From assembly GCA_000991245.1 (NCBI GenBank), contig LBRD01000006.1:1-39339 (forward strand): a DNA stretch of 39,339 nt. The letters run 5' to 3'. The stretch comes from Parcubacteria group bacterium GW2011_GWC1_36_108. Its GTDB lineage: Bacteria; Patescibacteriota; Minisyncoccia; Moranbacterales; GWC2-37-73. Position 1 is the first letter of the stretch; every line of letters begins with the position of its first letter. The position numbers and the translations under genes were made by a program. Positions 31,022 to 38,578 of the stretch are shown piece by piece. Below the pieces are notes generated by a model, which was given only the letters and a program-made list of their open reading frames with translations, was not told the DNA's origin and ran no database searches.

Positions 31022-31510
31022 TTAGTTTAAACCCTTTATTTTGACAGCTTCAATACCACTGGCAGTTGTCCAAATAGATAAATATGTTCCCTTCTTTATT
31101 TCACTCAAATCAGATTTTAATGCTTTTCCTGTTCCTGTTCCATCAGCTTTATAAATAGGAACACCCACTGGAATAGTTAATGTCGTGTCCTCAGTTTTAA
31201 CATTTGACAATTCAGATGCACGCATCGCTTGTCTTTCTGATTCGCTCAATTTTTGTCTTTCTGCTTTCTTTTTAGCCATCTGCTCCTCAGTCAAAACTTC
31301 AGCTCCAATTTCTTTTTTGATAATAATTTCATTTCCTTCTATTGAAGAAATAACCCCGCTTATTTCAGCTGCACGTGTCGGCAATGTTTCTTCATTTTGC
31401 AATAAAACATTTTGCTCAGTTGTTTTTGCAGGAACCTGATCACTACTGGAGCAACCGCTTAGAAACACCGTAGAAACAACAAGAAACGCAAACAGTACTG
31501 TTTTTTTCAT
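31022..31510 (-). CDS. lipoprotein of the export operon
   Basis: 162 residues. Signal peptide MKKTVLFAFLVVSTVFLSGC with lipobox LSGC (C20), then a polar linker. The mature part starts a small beta domain (ISGVISSIEGNEIIIKKEIG), has a K/E/Q helical insert (EQMAKKKAERQKLSESERQAMRASE) and ends with more strands (LSIWTTASGIEAVKIKGL). The EIIIKK/EVLTEEQ arrangement resembles DUF5666-like domains. It lies between permease (21 bp) and adaptor (6 bp), so it probably assists the exporter. Confidence 0.75.
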   Translation of the reverse strand: MKKTVLFAFLVVSTVFLSGCSSSDQVPAKTTEQNVLLQNEETLPTRAAEISGVISSIEGNEIIIKKEIGAEVLTEEQMAKKKAERQKLSESERQAMRASELSNVKTEDTTLTIPVGVPIYKADGTGTGKALKSDLSEIKKGTYLSIWTTASGIEAVKIKGLN

Positions 31511-31531
31511 ATTATTTTAATTTAAAATTAA

Positions 31532-32770
31532 TTATTCATATCTAATTGTGTCGACTGGTTTAAGCCCTGCAGCCTTAAGTGCTGGATAGTAACCAAAAAA
31601 TATACCTATACCTATTGTAAACATTGCCGAAAGTCCATAACTCCACCAAACAAAAATAATATCCAATCCATATTTTTTCAGCAGATAATACAGCGCACTG
31701 GCGAGAATAAGACCAATAAAAGAACTAAAAATACTAAGGATCACGGCTTCAGTCAAAAAATGAAAAAGTATGTAGTTCTTTTTTGCTCCAATGGCCTTGC
31801 GAATTCCAATCTCCTTTGTGCGCTCCTTAACCACAATACTCATAACATTCATTATTCCTATTCCTCCAACAAGTAAAACTACCAATCCTACACTACCAAG
31901 TAATAGTGCCATTGTTTGCGCGCTATCCTTTGCAGCTTGAACATTGGTTCCCATATCTCTGACCCTAAAATCTTCTGGAGAACCTATTTGCAAACTGTGC
32001 GATTCACGCAAAATACGGCTTACATCCGAAACTGCACCATCCACACTTTCAACATCTTTTGCTTCCAAATTAAGATTGAATTTTCCATTTACACCTAAAA
32101 CATAACGATACGAAGAATCGTACGGCATTATGATACTATCATCCAGTGAGATTGGTCCAAGAGAACCACCTTTATATTTAGAAATTCCTATTATTTCAAA
32201 TTGTTTTTTGCCAATTGTTATTTCTTGCCCGATAACATCGGGATTAGCAGTTCCAAATAACTCCTCGGCGACAGTCGCTCCCAACACCGCCACCTTAATG
32301 TGATTATCCTCTTCTTCCTTGGAAAAAAATCTTCCGCTGACCAGCTCAATATCAGCCAAGTCATATAACTTAGTCGTACTACCGAGAATGCCAGCTTGAT
32401 AGATGTTCTCCTTTGATTGGGATTGAACCTTTCCGGTTAATTGAGGAACGGCATAAGAAATATATTGGCTTTTCATTACAGCCTCAACATCATCAATATT
32501 CAAACGTGAAGCAGCTCCACCCTCTGCAGGTGCAGGAGCGTTAACCAAAATAGTTGTCACGCTCATATTGGAATATTGTTTTTCAATTTCAGCTTTGGCG
32601 CCCGCACCCATTTCAATTACCAAAACAATTGTGGCACTGCCGATAATTATCCCAAGAGAAGTCAAAAAAGAACGGAATTTATTTTTGCTTAAATTCTTCC
32701 ATGCTATTTCTATAGTCTTCAGATACACATAAGAATCTTTGCCGATGCGCTGTGAATCAAAATATTTCAT
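31532..32770 (-). CDS. ABC exporter permease, MacB/FtsX type
   Basis: 412 residues. One N-terminal membrane helix (about 33-57, FRSFLTSLGIIIGSATIVLVIEMG) precedes a MacB-type periplasmic domain of about 215 residues and three C-terminal helices, with the FtsX signature GGIGIMNVMSIVVKERTKEIGIRKAIGA. First gene of the operon permease-lipoprotein-adaptor-ATPase. The ECF-type promoter at 32803-32831 drives it. An extra 16-residue N-terminal stretch before KTIEIAWKNLSKNKFRS is present. Confidence 0.93.
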   Translation of the reverse strand: MKYFDSQRIGKDSYVYLKTIEIAWKNLSKNKFRSFLTSLGIIIGSATIVLVIEMGAGAKAEIEKQYSNMSVTTILVNAPAPAEGGAASRLNIDDVEAVMKSQYISYAVPQLTGKVQSQSKENIYQAGILGSTTKLYDLADIELVSGRFFSKEEEDNHIKVAVLGATVAEELFGTANPDVIGQEITIGKKQFEIIGISKYKGGSLGPISLDDSIIMPYDSSYRYVLGVNGKFNLNLEAKDVESVDGAVSDVSRILRESHSLQIGSPEDFRVRDMGTNVQAAKDSAQTMALLLGSVGLVVLLVGGIGIMNVMSIVVKERTKEIGIRKAIGAKKNYILFHFLTEAVILSIFSSFIGLILASALYYLLKKYGLDIIFVWWSYGLSAMFTIGIGIFFGYYPALKAAGLKPVDTIRYE

Positions 32771-32802
32771 GATTTATTTTTCATATATAACCTAATCGCA
32801 AT

Positions 32803-32831
32803 ATAAAACGTATTCAATTTGAAATGTTTTC
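32803..32831 (-). promoter_or_regulatory. ECF-type promoter copy 3 (export operon)
   Basis: -35 GAAAAC (32826-32831), 15-bp spacer, -10 CGTTTTAT (32803-32810), 33 bp before the permease start; same design as at 26463 and 27865. Confidence 0.7.
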
Positions 32832-32861
32832 GTTTTTCAAAAGACGGGATGTAAAAATATT

Positions 32862-33827
32862 TTATTTTAAAACTACATTAAACAAATATCCCGTAAAAAT
32901 TATACCTATACCCACAACACTGGCAAAAATAATGATAAGCTTTGTTTTCATCACTTTTTTAAGAATCATAAACTCAGGAAGCGATAGCGCTGTGACTGCC
33001 ATCATAAAGGCTAGTGCTGTGCCCATTGCCACGCCTTTTTCAGTTAAGGCTCCGACAAGCGGAATTACTCCGGCCGCATTTGAATATAGTGGAATTCCAA
33101 TAACCACCGCCAACGGAACCGCGTACCATTTATCGGCTCCAGCATACTCTGCCAAAAAATCGGCCGGGACATAACCATGAATCCAAGCTCCCAATCCAAC
33201 TCCGATTATCACATAAAGCCAAACTTTTTTCACAATATTAAATGTGTAATTTTTGGCATATTCAATTCTTTCTTTCCAATTCAATTCTGGAAGATTACGA
33301 TTTTTTCCATTACCATCAAGCGCAAATTCTTCCACCAAACTTCGCACGTCTATTTTTTCAATCACAATTCCAGCCAAGATTGCAATCAGCAGTCCACTGA
33401 CAATGTATAACATTGCAATTTTCCAGCCAAACATTCCCCATAAAAATGCAAGCGCAACCTCATTAATCATTGGCGAAGCCACCAAGAAAGAAAAGGTAGT
33501 GCCAAGCGGCACACCAGCCTGCACAAATCCCAAAAACAGTGGCACTGCGCTGCATGAGCAAAAAGGTGTAACAATCCCCAACAGTGATGCTAAAATATTT
33601 CCCACATACTTTTTCTCATGAGAGAGAATATTTCTAATTTTTTCAGGCGGTAGAAATGAGCGAATAATTGACACGACAAAAATAATCACAACCAAAAGAA
33701 TCAGAATCTTGATCGTATCAAAAACAAAGAAATTTACCGCACTTGCTAAGAGAGTTTCCGGGATAATTCGAAAAACTGAATACGTCATCCAGTCAGCAAA
33801 TAATTGAACTGGATAAAAAATGTTCAT
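32862..33827 (-). CDS. arsP: ArsP-like permease (DUF318/UPF0718)
   Basis: 321 residues, eight to nine membrane helices. The family hallmark TPFCSCSAVPLFLGF with C90 and C92 is followed by GTTFSFLVASPMINEVAL; the second repeat has GIPLYSNAAGVIPL. Known members export trivalent organoarsenicals or related metal(loid) species, and the cysteine pair is needed. Some relatives handle other soft metals, so substrate is not certain. It begins 4 bp after arsR, under its control. Confidence 0.88.
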   Translation of the reverse strand: MNIFYPVQLFADWMTYSVFRIIPETLLASAVNFFVFDTIKILILLVVIIFVVSIIRSFLPPEKIRNILSHEKKYVGNILASLLGIVTPFCSCSAVPLFLGFVQAGVPLGTTFSFLVASPMINEVALAFLWGMFGWKIAMLYIVSGLLIAILAGIVIEKIDVRSLVEEFALDGNGKNRNLPELNWKERIEYAKNYTFNIVKKVWLYVIIGVGLGAWIHGYVPADFLAEYAGADKWYAVPLAVVIGIPLYSNAAGVIPLVGALTEKGVAMGTALAFMMAVTALSLPEFMILKKVMKTKLIIIFASVVGIGIIFTGYLFNVVLK

Positions 33828-33831
33828 GTTT

Positions 33832-34140
33832 TTATTTGATTATTTTGTTTAATATCACTTTATATTTTTTAATTGCTTTACGATCAAGTCCGTAGCGGAT
33901 AAAGTTTCCCTCACGCTGTTCAGTTAAAAGACCAATGCTTTTCAGTTGTTTGAGATGATGCGAGGCTAATTTATCAGAAATTCCCACTGCAGGCACAATT
34001 TCACAAACACATTTAGAACCACCTTGCAAAACACAAAGTATTTTCAATCGATTAGTATCAGCCACGGCGCGCAAAAAAGCATATGTCTTGGCAACATTTT
34101 CTGCTTCTTGTGAATTTTTTCCGCAACATTCAAATTCCAT
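33832..34140 (-). CDS. arsR: ArsR/SmtB-family metal-sensing repressor
   Basis: 102 residues, winged helix. C44 and C46 in SKCVCEI are the alpha-3 metal site (ELCVCDL type), and C5-C6 at the N terminus add ligands as in CadC-like alpha3N sensors. The DNA-reading helix is in ISDKLASHHLKQLKSIGL, the wing in REGNFIRYGLD. It should release DNA on binding As(III), Cd(II) or Pb(II). It probably binds the 17-bp-arm palindrome just upstream of its own start and so controls itself and the permease. Confidence 0.92.
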   Translation of the reverse strand: MEFECCGKNSQEAENVAKTYAFLRAVADTNRLKILCVLQGGSKCVCEIVPAVGISDKLASHHLKQLKSIGLLTEQREGNFIRYGLDRKAIKKYKVILNKIIK

Positions 34141-34141
34141 A

Positions 34142-34198
34142 ATAATATACTATTCTAAGATATATTAGAATAGTATATTATCCTTAAAGACATGTCAA
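34142..34198 (-). promoter_or_regulatory. arsR promoter and operator
   Basis: -35 TTGACA (34193-34198), 17-bp spacer, -10 TACTAT (34170-34175). A perfect inverted repeat with 17-bp arms (34142-34158 and 34165-34181, arm ATAATATACTATTCTAA) and a 6-bp spacer covers the -10 and the transcription start, ending 1 bp before the arsR start codon. Confidence 0.85.
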
Positions 34199-34213
34199 AC
34201 ACAAATAACGAAT

Positions 34214-34242
34214 GTAACATACGTCGCCTTTAGGTGTATAAT
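34214..34242 (+). promoter_or_regulatory. possible cupredoxin promoter
   Basis: -10 TATAAT (34237-34242) preceded by TG; -35 GTAACA (34214-34219) is poor, spacer 17 bp. Confidence 0.45.
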
Positions 34243-34280
34243 AAAGATGTGATCTAACTTAGAATAATAATATCAATTAT

Positions 34281-34643
34281 ATGAAAAAACTATTTATAGC
34301 ATTGCCAATAATTGCAGTAACAGTTTTATTTTCTGGTTGCAGTTTATATTCAGCATCATCTCAACCAGCAGCACCAATTCAATCCCAAACAACACCCGTT
34401 ATCAACAATACGATAACTATTCAAAATTTTGCATTTTCTCCTGCAACCATAACTGTCAAAAAAGGTACTACCGTAACCTGGACCAATAATGATAGTGCTC
34501 CGCATCAAATCAATTCTGCAACATTTAATTCAAATTTGTTCAATAAGGGACAAACATTCTCTTTTACATTCAATGAGGTTGGGACTTTTGATTATTTTTG
34601 TGCCATTCATCCCTCAATGATAGGAAAGGTAATTGTTGAATAA
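34281..34643 (+). CDS. cupredoxin lipoprotein (plastocyanin-like)
   Basis: 120 residues. Signal peptide with lipobox FSGC (C20). After a short P/Q/T linker, a cupredoxin barrel from about 43: ITIQNFAFSPATITVKKGTTVTWTNNDSAPHQI and FDYFCAIHPSMIGKVIVE. The type 1 copper ligands are H75, C107, H110 and M113, complete. It is an extracytoplasmic electron carrier or copper-binding protein anchored to the membrane. It is divergent to arsR and is followed by a heme-type membrane protein. Confidence 0.93.
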   Translation: MKKLFIALPIIAVTVLFSGCSLYSASSQPAAPIQSQTTPVINNTITIQNFAFSPATITVKKGTTVTWTNNDSAPHQINSATFNSNLFNKGQTFSFTFNEVGTFDYFCAIHPSMIGKVIVE

Positions 34644-34667
34644 ATAATAATTTAATAAAAACCGCGA

Positions 34668-34695
34668 TTAAACAATGTGGATTACCACAGTTTAA
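34668..34695 (+). other. intergenic stem-loop between cupredoxin and heme-type gene
   Basis: TTAAAC-AA-TGTGG-ATTA-CCACA-GTTTAA forms 11 bp with one 2-nt bulge. It engulfs the possible GTG start at 34677, favouring the ATG at 34710. No T run follows, so it is a processing or translation-control hairpin rather than a terminator. Confidence 0.55.
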
Positions 34696-34709
34696 CGGGG
34701 CAAGAAAAT

Positions 34710-34934
34710 ATGATTCACAGTCTTGCGCTAACTTTGTTTTTGGGCAAACCGCTTGTGATGTATGGTGGAATTTTCACTTTTCTACTATTACTCTTCACGG
34801 CCACTGTCGGTTTTTTAAATTTTAAAGGAATTCACACTATTCCCTTCAAGTGGCATCCGCGATTAGCACTAACTACCATTATTGTTGCCGCAATCCACGC
34901 AACTTTTGGATTGTCTATTTTCTTTAATTTCTAA
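34710..34934 (+). CDS. small two-helix membrane protein, probable heme binder
   Basis: 74 residues from MIHSLALTLFLGKPL. Two membrane helices (about 16-35, MYGGIFTFLLLLFTATVGFL, and 49-72) flank KGIHTIPFKWHPRLA. Histidines in KWHPRLA and AAIHATFGL are spaced as heme-binding pairs in small ferric-reductase/cytochrome b-like domains. Together with the cupredoxin 66 bp upstream it suggests a small membrane redox unit. A GTG start at 34677 would add 11 residues but lies in a hairpin. Confidence 0.65.
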   Translation: MIHSLALTLFLGKPLVMYGGIFTFLLLLFTATVGFLNFKGIHTIPFKWHPRLALTTIIVAAIHATFGLSIFFNF

Positions 34935-34952
34935 ACATTTTTACCAAACACT

Positions 34953-34980
34953 AAAAAAGCGCACTGCTAGCGCTTTTTTT
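34953..34980 (+). terminator. rho-independent terminator of the cupredoxin unit
   Basis: AAAAAAGCGC/GCGCTTTTTT with a 7-nt loop (34953-34979), followed by more T. Confidence 0.88.
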
Positions 34981-35002
34981 CTTTTTCAGATAAACTAGTA
35001 TT

Positions 35003-36037
35003 ATGCAGTACAAACTCTACACAACATCCATAAAAGCTTGGGATGCCATGCTAGAAGGCATTGAACAAGCTAAGAAATCCGTATACCTTGAGATGTATAT
35101 TTTTGAACGTGACACAACGACAAGCCATGATTTTATCGGCAAGCTCAAGCAAAAAGCACGCTCCGGGGTGCGCGTTATCATCGTGGCTGATGCCTTTGGC
35201 AGCAAGGCTCTCAAGAAAGAAATAGCTTCCACTATCGAAAATTCCGGGATTGAATTTTTATTCTTCAGTAATTGGCTAAGACACATTCACAGAAAGATTT
35301 TAATTGTTGACGAACGCATTGCTTTTGTTGGTGGTGTTAATATTGGAAAACGTTTTACCAATTGGAACGACCTGCAACTTAAAGTGGTTGGGAGAATTGC
35401 AAAAAGAATCCTGCGTTCATTTGCCTATACTTATGAAATGGCGGGCGGAAAAGATAAAAAAATATTAAAACACAGAGAAAGAAAATTTACCGCTAAATTA
35501 AAATTTTTCATTTTGGAACATTGGCCCAATAAAAATATTTACACCCTAAAAAGTCATTACATTGAAAAAATAACCCGCGCTCAAAAAAGCATCCAAATAG
35601 CCTCTCCGTATTTCACTCCCCCGCGCTGGTTAATTTCACTTTTGGATGATGCAATTAGACGCAATGTTAGAGTTGAAATACTTATTCCCAAAAAAGTTGA
35701 TTGGCGCATTATGAATCTCTTGAATTATCGCTACATGCGCGCACTTCATCCACTAGGTATAACATTTTTTCTAAGCAGAAAAATGAATCACGCAAAATTG
35801 CTCATTATCGACGGCGAAGAAGGACTTATTGGATCGCAAAATATGGACTTACTTTCATTTCAACTTAATTCTGAAGTTGGAATATTTTTCAAAGAAAAAG
35901 CACTGCTTGATGAGCTAGCAATAACCATAAGAAAATGGAAACAAAATTCTGAAATATTCAAACCACAAAAATACAAAATGAAATTTATTGATTATGTAAT
36001 TTTAACTCTGCTAAAAATTCTTTATCCGATTTTATAA
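35003..36037 (+). CDS. phospholipase D-like/cardiolipin synthase-like enzyme
   Basis: 344 residues, two HKD motifs: H96-x-K98-x4-D103 in HRKILIVDERIAFVGGVN and H263-x-K265-x4-D270 in HAKLLIIDGEEGLIGSQN. No N-terminal membrane helices, as in ClsB-type synthases; the C-terminal segment (FIDYVILTLLKILYPIL) is amphipathic or membrane-associated. Most likely a cardiolipin or other phosphatidyltransfer enzyme; nuclease activity of other PLD members is less likely. It has no partner gene in the same family nearby. Confidence 0.88.
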   Translation: MQYKLYTTSIKAWDAMLEGIEQAKKSVYLEMYIFERDTTTSHDFIGKLKQKARSGVRVIIVADAFGSKALKKEIASTIENSGIEFLFFSNWLRHIHRKILIVDERIAFVGGVNIGKRFTNWNDLQLKVVGRIAKRILRSFAYTYEMAGGKDKKILKHRERKFTAKLKFFILEHWPNKNIYTLKSHYIEKITRAQKSIQIASPYFTPPRWLISLLDDAIRRNVRVEILIPKKVDWRIMNLLNYRYMRALHPLGITFFLSRKMNHAKLLIIDGEEGLIGSQNMDLLSFQLNSEVGIFFKEKALLDELAITIRKWKQNSEIFKPQKYKMKFIDYVILTLLKILYPIL

Positions 36038-36039
36038 CT

Positions 36040-36060
36040 AGGTTTTAGGTTATAGGAGGA
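36040..36060. repeat. 7-bp tandem repeat TAGGTTT/TAGGTTA/TAGGAGG
   Basis: Three exact-length heptamers, the last of which reads TAGGAGG, a Shine-Dalgarno-like sequence, but 28 bp before the start at 36088. Confidence 0.65.
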
Positions 36061-36087
36061 TATAAAATAAATTCAAAAAGAAAAAAT

Positions 36088-37335
36088 ATGCCGAAAATTC
36101 AGATCACATCTAAAGGAATCCGTGCTGCATTGAAAAAATACACACCATATCAATCATTGGTTGAATATATTTGGAATGGTTTTGATGCGCAAGCATCAAT
36201 AATTAAAATAGATTACATTGCTAATGATCTTGGCAATATTGAAACTATCATAATCTCAGACAATGGTTACGGAATCCCACACAGCAAGTTACAAGACAAA
36301 TTCGAACCACTTTTTGAATCTAAAAAAGCACTCGAAAATAAGCTCAAAAAAAATCTTTCCGCTATTCATGGAAAAAACGGAATTGGCAGACTAACCTTTT
36401 TTACATTTGCCAGAAATGCTTCTTGGAAAACAGTTTACTGTGAAAATGAAACCAACCTAACTTATGAAATTTATGCCAATGCTGAAAATATAAATCTTTA
36501 TACGGGAGTTAATGCTGCTCAGCGCCAAACCGCGGAGCCAACTGGAACCAGCGTAACTTTTAGTGGAATTCATGCGCTTACCGCACATCAACTTGAAGAA
36601 AAATTCCAGGAATACATTCTCAAGGAATTTGCTTGGTTTTTGGCGCTAAACAGAAATAGAGATTTTAAAATAATCCTAAATGGAACCCCAATTGATTTTA
36701 AAAACATCATTGCTGATAGTGAACAACTTGAACTTATCCATACTGAAACCAACACAGTTTTTTTCCTTTATTATGTTCGCTGGGATCAACGCCTTAACAA
36801 TGAGCCGTCGCGTTATTATTATCTAAACTCGGAGCACAAAGAATGTTGGAAAGAGCCTACTGCTATCAAGAATAAAGGTGAACAATTTTACCACAGCTTT
36901 TTTATTGAAAGTGCATATTTTGACTCATTTGGTTTCCAAAGTGCTGAAGTTCAAGCCCAGGAAGCTCTAATTATTGGCACACGTTCAGATGCTCAATTTA
37001 AATTCCTGCGAAAAAAGCTAGCCAACATCCTACGCATCAAACGCAGACCATTTCTCAAAGGTTTTGCCGAGCAATTATTAATTGAATATGAAGAAAAAAA
37101 CATTCTACCATCTGGAGCTAAAGAAAATCTCAAACAAACAATCAAAATTTTATACGAAATGCAACCCAAAATTTTCACCTCGCTAAACACAGAACAGAAA
37201 AAGATCCTCGTCGGCCTCTTGGATATTTTACTTGAAAGCAACAAGACCGAAACAATTGCCCAACTTCTCGGTGGAATTATAGAGCTTACCAAAGAGGAAC
37301 AAAACGAACTTACTCAATTATTTTCAAATAATTAG
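36088..37335 (+). CDS. GHKL/Hsp90-like ATPase, unknown role (possible defence protein)
   Basis: 415 residues. The N-terminal Bergerat ATP site is complete: N30 in LVEYIWNGFDA, D58-x-G60-x-G62 in SDNGYGI, and GKNGIGR (95-101). It is followed by a transducer-like domain and a helical C terminus (about 310-415), the last part charged. No histidine-kinase dimer helix, no topoisomerase part and no Hsp90 middle domain are recognised. Stand-alone GHKL ATPases related to MORC/Hsp90 occur in bacterial defence and stress loci; this is inference. It is the last plus-strand gene before the ribosomal cluster. Confidence 0.72.
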   Translation: MPKIQITSKGIRAALKKYTPYQSLVEYIWNGFDAQASIIKIDYIANDLGNIETIIISDNGYGIPHSKLQDKFEPLFESKKALENKLKKNLSAIHGKNGIGRLTFFTFARNASWKTVYCENETNLTYEIYANAENINLYTGVNAAQRQTAEPTGTSVTFSGIHALTAHQLEEKFQEYILKEFAWFLALNRNRDFKIILNGTPIDFKNIIADSEQLELIHTETNTVFFLYYVRWDQRLNNEPSRYYYLNSEHKECWKEPTAIKNKGEQFYHSFFIESAYFDSFGFQSAEVQAQEALIIGTRSDAQFKFLRKKLANILRIKRRPFLKGFAEQLLIEYEEKNILPSGAKENLKQTIKILYEMQPKIFTSLNTEQKKILVGLLDILLESNKTETIAQLLGGIIELTKEEQNELTQLFSNN

Positions 37336-37355
37336 CATCTTTCAATAAAATTAAC

Positions 37356-37387
37356 AAAAAAACCTCACCATAACGGTGAGGTTTTTT
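37356..37387. terminator. bidirectional terminator between convergent genes
   Basis: AAAAAACCTCACC/GGTGAGGTTTTTT with loop ATAAC (37357-37387), with A and T runs on either side, serving the GHKL gene (plus) and rplL (minus, stop at 37413). Confidence 0.9.
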
Positions 37388-37412
37388 AAACTGTTTATTG
37401 AAACTAAATTAC

Positions 37413-37811
37413 TTATTTCAATACTACAGTTGCACCAGCTTCTTCAAGCTTCTTTTTAACATCTTCAGCTGCAGCTTTAGCAATCTTTTCTTTGATTACT
37501 TTTGGAGCTGCATCAACCAAGTCTTTTGCTTCCTTAAGTCCAAGACCAGTGATTTCACGAACAGCTTTAATAACGTTAATTTTCTGTGCTCCAGCTGAAG
37601 TTAATTCAACATCGAACTCAGATTTTTCTTCAGCAGCTTCAGCAGCAACAGGTGCAGCACCCATCATCATTGGAGCAGCAGCAGAAACACCAAATTTTTC
37701 TTCAAGAACCTTCACAAGTTCAGAAAGATCCAAAACACTCATCTTTTCGATTTCTGCAACAAGTTTTTCAAATTTTGCAGGAACCACAACGTCCTTTTTT
37801 TCTTCAGTCAT
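37413..37811 (-). CDS. rplL: 50S ribosomal protein bL12
   Basis: 132 residues. The N-terminal dimerisation helices ([22 protein letters not shown]) lead into a flexible A/M/P/E hinge and a C-terminal globular domain with [44 protein letters not shown]. It forms the L12 stalk that recruits translation factors. The C-terminal AGATVVLK is typical. A 12-bp inverted repeat (37826-37837 and 37916-37927) flanks the 5' untranslated region between rplJ and rplL. Confidence 0.98.
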   Translation of the reverse strand: MTEEKKDVVVPAKFEKLVAEIEKMSVLDLSELVKVLEEKFGVSAAAPMMMGAAPVAAEAAEEKSEFDVELTSAGAQKINVIKAVREITGLGLKEAKDLVDAAPKVIKEKIAKAAAEDVKKKLEEAGATVVLK

Positions 37812-37816
37812 AATAG

Positions 37817-37855
37817 TAGCTTTTTAGGCATTAGCTTTTCAGCTTTTCAGCTTTA
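37817..37855. repeat. degenerate 7/8-bp tandem repeat before rplL
   Basis: Plus strand: TAGCTTTT, TAGGCAT, TAGCTTTT, CAGCTTTT, CAGCTTTA. It begins 6 bp from the rplL start. AGGCATTAGCTT in it also pairs with AAGCTAATGCCT at 37916-37927. Confidence 0.65.
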
Positions 37856-37937
37856 AAGACAAAACCTTAAACATTAAATTAAAAATAAATTATACACATA
37901 ACCTAAGTAGCTAACAAGCTAATGCCTGATAAGCTGC

Positions 37938-38459
37938 CTATGCTTTTTGCTCTTTTACAGCATTAAGCACTTGAACCAAACCTCTCAAATTTCCTGCCAA
38001 AACATTGACGAAGCCAGATACTGGCGCGTTGAGCGTTCCAACAAGTTGTCCCAAAAGTTGTTCTTTTGAAGGAATTTTTGCCAAAGCTTTAACTTCGCTG
38101 GCATCCATAACTTGCTGTCCCAAAACTCCACCCAACAATTTAATGTTTTCATTGGTCTTTGCAAAAGTATCAATGATTTTAGCCGCAGCAACTTCATCAA
38201 GGTTTGAAAATGATAAAGCAACTTGACCTTCCATTTTTTTAATACTAACACCTTCGATTCCTGCATTTTTAAGTGCAATGTCAAAAAGAGTTTTGCGAGA
38301 CACAATATATTCAACGCCAGCTGCTCTTAAGAATTTCTTAAGTTCAGTTGAGTCTTTAACTTGGAGTCCCTTATAATCAACAATGATTGTTGATTTTGCA
38401 GCCTTGATTTTTTCTGTAAGCTCTTTTACAAGCTCAATTTTCTGATTTTTTGTAAGCAT
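37938..38459 (-). CDS. rplJ: 50S ribosomal protein uL10
   Basis: 173 residues: MLTKNQKIELVKELTEKIKAAKSTIIVDYKGLQVKDSTELKKFLR start and the FAKTNENIKLLGG and LGQLVGTLNAPVSGFVNVL segments are the uL10 hallmarks. The C-terminal helix for L12 dimers is short. It is preceded by an L10-type leader with a terminator-like hairpin (38514-38537), so its expression is probably controlled by attenuation and by the L10-L12 complex. Confidence 0.98.
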   Translation of the reverse strand: MLTKNQKIELVKELTEKIKAAKSTIIVDYKGLQVKDSTELKKFLRAAGVEYIVSRKTLFDIALKNAGIEGVSIKKMEGQVALSFSNLDEVAAAKIIDTFAKTNENIKLLGGVLGQQVMDASEVKALAKIPSKEQLLGQLVGTLNAPVSGFVNVLAGNLRGLVQVLNAVKEQKA

Positions 38460-38513
38460 TTGCCTTTTCTACTGATTACAAAGTTTTTAACATTTTGTAA
38501 TTTCGTAGGAATT

Positions 38514-38537
38514 AAAAAAATCTGCGTTTCCGCAGAT
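38514..38537 (-). terminator. attenuator-type terminator in the rplJ leader
   Basis: Minus strand: ATCTGCG-GAAA-CGCAGAT (38520-38537) followed by T6-T7. It lies about 55 bp before the rplJ start, between the L10 leader and the gene, so read-through is required for expression. Confidence 0.8.
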
Positions 38538-38578
38538 CGACCTTTGAAACCACGAAAACATTCTTGATGAATATTTTC

